Source: Begonia masoniana
Taxonomy: Eukaryota; Streptophyta; Magnoliopsida; Cucurbitales; Begoniaceae
DNA: 64,000 nt
Assembly: GCA_022432975.1 (NCBI GenBank)
Contig: CM039502.1
Span: 14,539,143-14,603,142 of the forward strand
Direction: 5' to 3'
Of this stretch, positions 55,492 through 64,000 are shown piece after piece. The translations under genes were made by a program, and so were the position numbers. Within the stretch, counting starts at the first letter, position 1. Each line of letters opens with the position of its first letter. The notes beneath the pieces are model-generated. The model ran no database searches. It had not been told where the DNA came from and worked only from the letters and a program-made list of their open reading frames with translations.

Positions 55492-57412
55492 TGTAACATA
55501 CCAAAAATTTATCCCAAATTAAAGGATCAATTATTTTCCTAATCTAATTTAAGGAAACCCTAGATTTCATTCAATAAGAAAATTCCCAATTTCATCACAA
55601 AATCGTTACCCAATTCAACCATAATCTTAAGTCAATATTCTACTAAAATAAAGAAATTATTACAGGGAGAAATCTTTCCTAAAACTCGTTTGCGAATCTG
55701 ATCAAATTAGGTGATCAGATTCGGATCACTGCTCTAAGGAAATAATTGAAATTCTTCCCTACAATTTAAGTCAACTCGATGATGAAGAAAAACAAATCAC
55801 ACCCCAATCCTCTGCATTCTGTAAATCAAAGAACAACCGGAGAAAAACCTTACCTCGCTAAAAACGCCGCGACCTCCGACCTCCGTGGGCTGGCCGACTC
55901 CGGCGAACGTCTCTGAGGAGACTGAATCGCAGCTGCAACTCCGAGCAAGCCCCCATCGACGAGTTCCCTCTCTCGGCTGAAACTGTTCTCGCGTCATCAG
56001 AGACTTTCCTCTGACCGAACCATCCTTCATGTAAGGTCCTCTCTCTCATTTTGTCTCTCGCACCCACTCACTCTCTCTGTTTCACGATCACTCGCTCTCT
56101 GTCACTCACTCTCACTCACTCTCTCTCGACAGAATAGAAGGCGAAGGAGGAAGAAGGTGTTTGGTTCAGAATTTTTTTTATTCTGAACCGAACCAGACCA
56201 CCCAACTTATTTTAAGTTGAACCGGTCCAGTAAGCCAAATCGATTCTGACGACCCAAACCGACCGATTGACCCAAACTGACCCAAACCTGAATTTTTGGG
56301 ATAATTAAAAGACGCTCAATCGATCCGAAAATTCAACGATTCGACGTCATTGGTAAGGAAAATTTTACCCTTATTAATTTCAATGATTATTTTTGGGAAA
56401 AATAAGAAATTTAAATGTCCCCAATTTTTAGGTAGGGAAAATTAATCCATCACTTGGAGAAAGATACTTAAAACCCTATTCTCTATCTCTCTCGAAATCC
56501 AGGTAAGTAAAACACTAGGTTTTAAATGTTTTGGCCGTGGGCCCTACATCACAAAACATATATTAAATTATTTTCTTTAAAGCACTTTATTTTGTTTTGT
56601 TAATTATATTATTATTTGGACACGCATGTATAAGCATTAACATAGGAATGTAGAAAGATAAAAATGATAGGTCATTATGCATGTGTATGAAATGCATGGA
56701 AACGAATGGAATTGACGGAACGCATGAGATGGCTAATGAGAGCCTGAACGCATGGTTATTGAGATGGTTGATGAAACTTTATGAGGGTAAGAAACCGGTA
56801 GTTTTCTGAAAGCCTGAACGCATGGTAAGGATCGAAAAATGAGTTTCATCCAGTATGTAACTTTTAAAGCATGGAATTGGGTAATGTATGCAATTAAAGT
56901 CACATGCACGTGTTTTTACTTATTGAGTTTTCTCACGCATTAGTTTTGTGATGTAGGTGAATTTTTATCTGAGGAAGAAATTGCGCTGATCGAGAATTCG
57001 CCAGAGGCGGGAGAGCATACAGAGGAGGATGTTCTCGTTGGTTCTAAATAAAAATTTAAAGTCATGATTTTATATTGTTTTAAAATAATATTTTATATTT
57101 AGTTGCATTGAATTTTAAATTTTTTATTTGGATAATTTATTTCATTAACTGTTAGATTTTTAGTAAGGATGTTATTTTAAATTTATGAATGAGGTTTTAT
57201 TTAATGTTTTGTTTAGTATTTAATTTTCTAAACATTTATTGATAGTAATTTAAAGTTTCCGCTTAATAAATGATTTTTGCTATTTTCAATAATTTTGACT
57301 TAAGAAAATTAGGGTGGTTTTATAACGATCCAATCTAACCTAATTTACAAATCGATTTGGGAAAAATTTAAGGGTTTCAAATTAGGAAAAATTAAATTTT
57401 GGGGTCGTTACA
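55492..57412 (+). repeat. 3' LTR of the truncated G3 element (1921 bp)
   Basis: It starts TGTAACATACC after the purine tract TTTTAAGGAGGGTAGA and ends GGGGTCGTTACA. A donor-like CCAG|GTAAGT has GT at 56503, and GGCC-GTG-GGCC-CTACATCAC follows at 56532-56551. An acceptor-like TTTTGTGATGTAG ends near 56956, followed by an open stretch GEFLSEEEIALIENSPEAGE in frame to a TAA near 57050. Confidence 0.92.
56498..56551 (+). promoter_or_regulatory. Splice-donor-like site and hairpin motif (G3 LTR)
   Basis: CCAG|GTAAGT followed after about 28 bases by GGCCGTGGGCC and CTACATCAC. Same order as in G1 and G2 LTRs despite otherwise unrelated sequence. Confidence 0.5.
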
Positions 57413-59049
57413 GGACAACTCCTTGTTTCCATACCAAAAATATGACTGTTGAATAATCCGTACGTAGAAAACTAGTCGTTGTGGTCTGCGGTCTATATTA
57501 CTTTCGGCAGAAGACTTCATGATTCGGATGATGTTATCTTAGTGGATGAAAACTTTGTTCGGTAGACATTGATCTTGCAGAGCATTCTTACATTGGACTT
57601 TCGGTCGACGTTGATTTCGGTAGACTTGGTTTTGGTCATCATTGATTTCGGTAGACTTTAGAATCTGGTCGACTTGATTTTGGTCGTCATTGATTTCGGT
57701 AGACTTCAGAAACTGGTCGACTTGATTTTGGTCGTCATTGATTTCGGTAGACTTCAGAAACTAGTCGACATAATTCCCACAAACGACTTCTGCTTTAGTG
57801 TATCGGTCGATATTCAATTGGATCTACCATCAGTCGACTTTGCTTTGTTCGGTTGATATATCTGGCGGATGACATTCAAATCTGCTTTGACAGCAGTCGA
57901 TGTTCCTTTTTGTAATACCCCGTAAAATTTTTAGCGATTTAAGTTAATAAATTGGTTGAACTAATCGGTTAATTAATTTGTGTTTGGATATTCTAATTGG
58001 AGAACTTAAGCTGTATATGGGGTGAGGGTCAGTTTACAAAAAATTTATAATTTGAAGATAAAATTTAACGAGGTTTTGAAGAGGCCAAAAGTACGGGAGG
58101 GCAAAACGGTGAATACTATTTTATTTATATTTTAATAAGAAATAGTTTTTTTATTAATATTAGTTGTTTTTTTTAAACGACAGAATGGCTTCGAAAGCCA
58201 TTCTTTCGTTCGAGTGTCGAAGACCCGAACAGGGGAGGGAGCCGCGAGCGGCGAGTGGCGGTCTCTTCACTGCGTTTTTCTGACGTTCTCCGGCCAGACG
58301 ACGTCGGCAATTCTAGGGCTGCTATTTCCGGCCGTCTTGGCGCACAGAACCGAACGGTAAGTCCTCTTTTTGCCCTGTTTTTGGTTCTGTTCGTGGCCGA
58401 GGGTGACGAGCTGGTTTGAGCTCCGATCGTCGATCGATTTTAGGAGTTCTCGGCATGGGTTTGCCGACCCTTGGACCAGCAATGGATGCCGAGCTGTGAG
58501 GAGCTCAATTTGAGCAAAAAAAAGAGAACTCCCAATATGTGTTCTTCGGTTTTTCTTGTGTAAAGTCTTAGGGTTTTGTTAGATTATTCTAATTAGGTAT
58601 GAGGGTGGTTGATTGGTGAGCAATTGGGTAAAAATTGATGGAAAACCGAGAGGGGGAGAATTTCTGATTTAGGGCAGATTCGAGTTTGTTGTTTTTGACC
58701 TAGCTACAGCCATTCGTTTTGAATTTCCTTTTTAACAGGTTAAACTAGGTTGTTGGGGGAGTACGTGGCCGCTGGAATCGTTCAATTCTGATAACCGACG
58801 CAAAAGTTACGCACGTCTGAAGTTTCAGGTCGGTTTTTACCGAACCCAAATTAGTGGCCCGTTTAGTTAAGTTTTAGTTGGGTTAGGCTAGAAATAGTAG
58901 TTTGAGAGTAAATTGGTGAATGTAAGCTTGATTTTAATGAAGTTTGAATATTTGTCGTAGGTTGAGCTGTAGATGGACAAGAAACCGAGCATCTTCAGCG
59001 AGCTAGGACGCCAGGGAAGTAGTAGTGTGGTTGAGAATGTTTGAGATTC

Positions 59050-59072
59050 GCCCAGAAGGGCCTACACCACAG
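59050..59072 (+). promoter_or_regulatory. Hairpin motif in the second G2 LTR
   Basis: GCCC-AGAA-GGGC then CTACACCACAG. The loop differs from the 9588 LTR (AAAA) while the stem is the same; the upstream donor has lost its GT. Confidence 0.5.
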
Positions 59073-59224
59073 TTGTTTGCATGTTGTGAGCCGTGTGTAT
59101 GTCGTGAGTAGTCGGTATGTGATGTGGACGAGAAGTTGTCGTTAGTTGGGCATGTTGTGTAGGTCATGAGTAGTTTGTATGTGATGTGTACGTTCAGTCA
59201 TCGTCAGTGGTATGATGTGAGTTC

Positions 59225-59930
59225 TGCGCAGGATGTGGGATGGTTGTGCATAGGTGGTTAGCTTTATGAGGGTTGTGGGACGATTGTATGTAGGCAGTGA
59301 GCCTTGTAAGGGTTGTGGGATTGTCGTGTGTATGTGGTGAGCCTTGTGAGGGTTGTGGGATAATTGTACGTAGGTAGTGAGCCTTGTGAGGGTTGTGGGA
59401 CGGTTGTGCAGAGGTGGTGAGCTTTGTGAGGGTTGTGGGACGGTTGTATGTAGGCAGTGAGCCTTGTGAGGGTCGTGGGACAGTCGTGCGTGTGTGGTGA
59501 GCCTTGTGAGGGTCGCGGGATAGTTGTACATAGGTAGTGAGCCTTGTGAGGGTTGTGGAACGGTTGTGCGTAGGTGGTGAGTCTTGTGAGGTTGTGAGTC
59601 ATTCGTGCGTAGGTGGTGAGTCAGTCGTGCGTAGGTGGTGAGTCTGGTGAGGTTGTGAGTCAGTCGTGCGTAGATGGTGAGTCTAGTAAGGCTTTGGGTC
59701 AGTCGTGCGTAGGTGGTGAGTCTGGTGAGGTTATGGGCCAGTTCTGGGTAAGGCTGTGGGTCAGTCATGCATAGGTAGTGAGTCTGGTGAGGTCGTGGGT
59801 CAGTTGTGCATAGGTGGTGAGTCTGATGAGGTTATGAGTCAGTTGCACGCATGTTGTGAGTCTTGTGCAGGTTGTGGATAAGTTATATGTAGGTTGTAAG
59901 TTTTGTGCGCGTTGTGGGTCGTAGGTATGC
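59225..59930 (+). repeat. About 40-60 bp minisatellite in the second G2 LTR
   Basis: Copies of GGTGAGCCTTGTGAGGGTTG plus TGGGACGGTTGTGCGTA in the first part, then GGTGAGTCTGGTGAGGTTGT plus GGGTCAGTCGTGCGTA. Same family as the array at 12110-13560 but more varied and about half as long. Confidence 0.9.
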
Positions 59931-61115
59931 ATGTGATGTAATGTGATGTGATGTGTGTGCGCAGTCGTGGTGAATACGGGGCCACTTGACTGCGTGGGAC
60001 GGCAGGACGTAACGCCACGTGGTCGAGGTTAAAACCGAGGGATGGCGATACGTAACACCTCGGGGACCGTTATAAAGGTAAATAGTGCGGTGTGGGGGTT
60101 TGGTTGTGACTTGTGGACCCCGTTCCTGGAGGAATCGGGACGGCGGTGACGTGCCGGTAAACAGTGCGGTGTACGGACTGACTGCCCGGTACGGTTACAT
60201 TCCAAACCTCGGTGAGATGCGATGCGGTGAGATGATGACAACGTGTGTAGAGACCTGCATGTGTTAGGATTGCATAACCAGTTACATGCTTCACGTTTAT
60301 TTTTTTTAGCACTTTACTTGCTAAGCTTTGAGCTTACGGTGTGTTCTGTGGTATAGCTACTGCTGAGCTGGTGGGTGTGTACCGAGTCTGACTAGGAGTA
60401 GGTGGCAGTTGGTGGCGTGCGACCAGGGCCCCGGTTGATGACAGTGTTAGGGCGACTCGACCCAGGAAGAGCCGAGCATGGTGTTGATAGGGAGTAAGAA
60501 TTTTTGTCTTTCGTGGGGGTATTTGTATTTGTTGTATATAGTCATAGTTAAGGGTGATATGTCGCCCTATACTGTGGACTTTTTTTCACTTAGGGATGTT
60601 GTTAGTATTTTAGTTTCTTCTTTACTGCTATTTGGAGATTTCGCATGTCGTATGCTAGATAGTTGATTAGGAGTATTCTGGATTGGTTGGGATTTATCCG
60701 TTTGTAGGTACTTTGTGACAGCCCGAGACCGGAACCCCAATCGGAGTCTGAGAACCAAGCCGTCACTCCGGGACAGCCAACGAAAAACGGAGACTATTTT
60801 TGTTTTTAAACAGGGAATAGAACATTAGGGACAGTCTGAACGTTTTCAAAACCTTAAAACTTCACACAGAGAGAGAGTTCTCTGGAGTGGAAAGTAAAAC
60901 AGGAAGTAGTTGAAATCAAAAGGGCAGAGTGAATGACAGAATAAAAGGGTGAAGCAGAAAACAGAAATGAACGGTGAAGTATATAAAAAAAATAAGGAAT
61001 GAAACAGGAAAAACGCAGGCGGAAGACTTGGTTTTTCAAAATCAGAATACTGTTGGGCGGTAGATGAAATTAAACCGGAATGATGCTCAGAAATCGGAAG
61101 ATGCAAACAGTGGAT

Positions 61116-61345
61116 GATGTCATCGGAAGAGGAGACTATGTCAGACGGAAGATGTAGGCAGCAGATGGAATAGGATGTAAACAGTGGGTGACGTCATCGG
61201 AAGAGGAGATGACGTCAGACGGAAGATGCAGGCAGCAGATGGAATAGGAGGATGTAAACTGTGGGTGACGTCATCGGAAGAGGAGATGACGTCAGACGGA
61301 AGACGCAAGCAACAGATGCAATTGGATGAGGTGATGATGTCAGCC
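61116..61345 (-). repeat. 74-77 bp tandem repeat with GACGTCATC/GACGTCAG motifs
   Basis: Three copies of a unit starting GA(T/C)GTCATCGGAAGAGGAGA and containing GACGTCAGACGGAAGATG and GCAGATGGAATAGGA. TGACGTCA-like cores are typical of bZIP (TGA-type) binding sites. Confidence 0.9.
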
Positions 61346-62668
61346 GGAAGATGGATGACGTCAACCGGAAGATACAGACATTAAACGTAATCGGCAGAAG
61401 AAAAACCTATGGCAGAACCACTGTTTGGCGGTAGATGTGAATAAGACAAAATGTGAACAGTATCAATCGGTAGACATAGTTTCAAATACAGAATTTATAA
61501 CTTTTGACAGGAAGACACACAGACAGAGAGCATAAAACAGAAGACCTAAAAGTCTCAGATTCTCAAACCACTTCAAAACATGGTTCTCGAGCACACAGAA
61601 GGCATAACAGAAACTTAAGAATAATCACACTGCATAGATAGCTCAAAAACCAGAGACCATCCATGTATAGACTAACAGAAAATATCCAAAACCATTTCAG
61701 AATACCTCAGAACATAATTCAACTGTCAATACAGCACAAACAGAAGGCATGGAAGTTGTAGACCTTCAATACCTGATTCTAAACAAGGTTGTAGAACATA
61801 CTTTACAATTGACAGATTCAAAGAAATAGACTGCATGGATAGTTCCAAAACCAGAAGTCATCCATGCACAAACTAACAGAAAATATCCTCAAACAATTCG
61901 AGAACATTCAGAACATGAATTCAACTGTCAAATACAGTAGTTTTTGAAACTTAGACATCAAAATCTGTGCATTGTTTTAAAATCTGAGGATCAGTACAGA
62001 ACCTAACATATATTTGCAGAATTTCCAAAACAGAAGTTTTAAATACATAAACAGAACATAGTTTAGAATTTCACTCTCTCAGTCGAGAATTTGTCTGACA
62101 GCCACAACCAACCCAAGAGCTCGAACCACCAGCCACCTATTCATCAGACTAAGGCACAAAGTCCTCATTTTCGGGTTCAGTACCTACATCAGGGAGTTCA
62201 CCTATGAGTCTAAAACTCAGTAAGAACATATAAAATAATGCAGTGATGCATATGCTATGCATGAACTTTCAGAAATACAGTGACAGTACAGAACATTACG
62301 TTTCAGTGGCAGAGGGGTATAAGTGGGGCTTATAGGGGAACTGGCGAACAGTGGGTGCACTATCAGGCACAAACAGTTATACGGTACAGTACAGAAACAG
62401 ATCTGGGGGCCAGTCCCCGTCCCACACTTAACCGATACATTTCAGTCAGATTTTATCTTGTTTAGTTTCAAACAGTGTACAGAAATCGGTTTTTGCATGA
62501 ACTTTCGGTGAAAACGTGTATGCATGAACATTTTCAGTGCCTGAACTTACAATAGCAGACGACAGAAATAACAGAACATACTGTGAAGCAAAACACAGAC
62601 AACTCAGAACATAAACTATAACGTTTCTACCCCAAACAACCCGACATAAATGAAACACCTAGTACCTC

Positions 62669-62716
62669 CGTGATGTAGGGCCTTAAGGGCCAACCTACGG
62701 TTATGAACTTACCTGT
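62669..62716 (-). promoter_or_regulatory. Splice-donor-like site and hairpin motif, minus strand
   Basis: Minus strand ATAACAG|GTAAGTTCATAA, then after about 10 bases GGCCCTTAAGGCCCTACATC ACGG. Confidence 0.5.
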
Positions 62717-63730
62717 TATCCGCGATGCAGTTAACTGGAAAGTCTCGGAAATGCACAGATCTGTAACATGCACGTGGAGAAATAAACAAGGCTGCAAATG
62801 TTAACTAATAACTTGGAAGATTATGCAGTTAACCCCATTCAGACTTATGGAAAACAACGAATGTGTTTCCATACAAAAATTGAGAGTTTTCTCCAAAATA
62901 ACTTAACCTAAAACTTCAGTAAACTCATACTTTTATTTGTCCAAATTTGTTAGCATGTGTAGACGCTTACCTTTTTGCTGAAGGGAACAGAAGAAACAGG
63001 AGAAAACAAAGTGTTGATACTTTGTCACAATCACCTGGAGAAGAAGAACAGAGAGCAGTGGAAAGAAACAGATGAGAAGTGAGGGTTTCACGTAGGAGGA
63101 AGAACTTAGCTTCTTCAACAAGCTGCCACGTGTCACTCAACCATTGGTTTCCTCCCACCAACCTTAAATTCTTCCTCATTTACCCTGCCATTGGTTTTTA
63201 ACCAATTTAGTTTCCACAAATTGATTTTATGAATCACACATGTTCGATTGGAAACATTAGCAATTATTAAAAATACACATTGCATAAATATTCTCATTAA
63301 TCTTGTTGAATAATTTAATGAATATTTACATGACAAAAATGCCGGGTGTTACATACTTAGTATTTTGGGGGGCGCCATTTTCAGGTGTTACTCTGCCGAA
63401 ATTTTTGGGGTGGATCCCGTGGTGCTTAATGGTTAGGATTAGGAGAAATTAGTAAGTCGTTTAGCTCAGAGTAGTCCCTGTAGCGGGGCGTTACACTTTT
63501 GGCAGATGACTTATATGTCTGGTTAACATTATGCATGTACCAGTCTTGACTAACAATACTTAATCAAAAACGTTAGAAAAACATAATACCCTTTGTAAAA
63601 GGGCATTCCCAATTAACTGCAATAATTAATATCACTCATGTCTTATCATCATCAATTTATATATTTCACGTTAATCACAATTATCAAAAACATAGTTAGG
63701 CTTAAACATATTTTAAGTTAACATCTGCGA

Positions 63731-64000
63731 TGTGACAGCCCGAAACCGGAACCCGATCGGAGTCCGGGATCGGAACCATCACTCCGGACATTTAACGGAA
63801 AACGGTGACTATTTTTTTTTTAAACAGGACAGTCAGAAGAAACAGTGAACAAAATATTTACAAACTTTAAAACTTCGCAGAGAGAGAGAGTTCTCTGGTG
63901 TTGAAATCAAACAGGGGAAAAACAGTTAAAACCGAACTACAGGGTAAACAACAGAAGAAGATCAGAATCCTTGGAACAAAATTAGAAAAATATATTAATT
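63731..64000 (-). mobile_element. Start of another G1-like LTR, truncated by the window end
   Basis: Plus strand TGTGACAGCCCGAAACCGGA closely matches the start of the 60714 LTR, in the same orientation. It begins eight bases after the copia LTR end, in the MULE or host flank; the five bases before it are TGCGA. The other end is outside the window. Confidence 0.85.

Larger units (their letters stand above)
54679..57412 (+). mobile_element. Truncated Ty3/gypsy chromovirus (family G3): integrase end, chromodomain, 3' LTR
   Basis: The coding part starts inside the integrase core, directly at the Cassandra end, and continues to a complete 3' LTR (55492-57412). The right flank is GGACA (57413-57417) and the left flank of the whole Cassandra-gypsy unit is GGACG (53775-53779), so the composite behaves like one insertion in the copia LTR. 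The 5' LTR and most of the interior are missing. Confidence 0.88.
60714..63353 (-). mobile_element. Ty3/gypsy solo LTR (G1-like), minus, TSD TACTT
   Basis: Plus-strand ends TGTGACAGCCCGAGACC and GCCGGGTGTTACA; TACTT at 60709-60713 and 63354-63358. 2640 bp. On the minus strand it has the donor CAG|GTAAGTTCATA (GT at 62712-62711) and hairpin GGCCCTTAAGGCCCTACATC (62692-62669). The micro-ORF position is degraded (no ATG, one internal stop). It carries its own 74-77 bp repeat at 61116-61345. Confidence 0.94.
57911..63495 (+). mobile_element. Ty3/gypsy solo LTR (G2), TSD CTTTT, with nested G1 LTR
   Basis: Begins TGTAATACCCCG and ends GGGGCGTTACA; CTTTT is duplicated at 57906-57910 and 63496-63500. 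It matches the solo LTR at 9588 across the first kilobase, the 40-bp array and the last kilobase. It lacks the 41-bp array. Without the nested LTR it is about 2.94 kb. Donor-like site changed to GCCAGGGAAGT (59010-59020); the hairpin GCCC-AGAA-GGGC at 59050 is kept. Confidence 0.94.
38302..63723 (-). mobile_element. Ty1/copia element, SIRE/Maximus-like, TSD TCTGC, with nested insertions in both LTRs
   Basis: Read on the minus strand: 5' LTR (63723-53241), primer-binding site, gag, protease, integrase, reverse transcriptase, RNase H, a third ORF, purine tract, 3' LTR (45707-38302). TCTGC flanks the whole unit at 38297-38301 and 63724-63728. Removing nested elements gives LTRs of about 1.2 kb and an internal region of about 7.5 kb. 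The extra ORF after RNase H fits SIRE/Maximus elements. All coding blocks carry stops or frameshifts. Confidence 0.95.
53241..63723 (-). repeat. 5' LTR of the copia element, interrupted twice
   Basis: LTR segments 53241-53779, 57413-57910 and 63496-63723 match the left LTR in order. Insertions: Cassandra/gypsy chimera (53780-57412) and G2 solo LTR (57911-63495). The net length is about 1.26 kb. The 48-bp CGGTAGAC repeat is at 57600-57770. The outer end AAGTTAACA is followed by the TSD TCTGC. Confidence 0.93.

Noticed and set aside
59142..59768. 208-codon minus frame similar to the one at 12006
   Set aside because: Same antisense minisatellite effect.

Overview
The window is nuclear DNA of a flowering plant, almost certainly a eudicot: Ty3/gypsy chromoviruses, a SIRE/Maximus-like Ty1/copia element, a Mutator-like (MULE) transposase and a Cassandra-type TRIM lie in AT-rich DNA. 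I saw no intact host gene. The species cannot be fixed by eye; the gypsy polyproteins remind me of cucurbit and other eudicot families, but that is a weak impression. The sequence is mostly a stack of nested LTR retrotransposons, and most boundaries below are fixed by TG...CA ends plus 5-bp target-site duplications (TSDs).

Layout. 1-5567: 3' part of a decayed gypsy chromovirus (family G1) with its 3' LTR. 5568-9587: AT-rich DNA with one exon-like piece resembling an ECM29-type HEAT protein and a three-copy repeat. 9588-14402: a 4.8-kb gypsy solo LTR (family G2, TSD TACTC) carrying two large minisatellites. 14403-19951: diverged direct and inverted repeats. 19957-31193: a complete but dead G1 element (TSD CACAA; LTRs about 2.7 kb) with a copia solo LTR (TSD CAGAT) inside its integrase gene. 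31194-35465: AT-rich DNA, a 178-bp LTR-like element with 16-bp perfect terminal inverted repeats (TSD CTAGA), a gag-like relic and a truncated LTR. 35466-38301: a MULE with a five-stop transposase pseudogene. 38302-63723: a copia element on the minus strand (TSD TCTGC) that split the MULE. Both of its LTRs are heavily invaded: the left by a G1 solo LTR (TSD AATCC) that itself holds another gypsy LTR (TSD TGGAC) with about 100 copies of a 23-bp repeat; the right by a Cassandra/gypsy chimera (TSD GGACG/GGACA) and by a G2 solo LTR (TSD CTTTT) that holds a further G1 solo LTR (TSD TACTT). 63731-64000: start of yet another G1-like LTR.

How the parts relate. No gypsy or copia pol is intact; many stops are CAG or CAA to TAG/TAA and TGG to TAG/TGA, as expected from deamination of methylated cytosine. 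The most interesting signal is in the LTRs. Gypsy LTRs of several families share a CAG|GTAAGT-like splice donor, then within about 20-35 nt a short GCCC-loop-GGGC hairpin and a CCTACANCAC motif, then a TTGTAG/GATGTAG acceptor-like site. The large minisatellites of the G2 LTRs lie between donor and acceptor, and in the 39684-43405 LTR a hairpin resembling this one appears to be the unit amplified about 100 times, as a C(UUCG)G-type stem-loop with paired stem changes. This looks like an LTR-embedded intron with a structured RNA element. I do not know a description of it.
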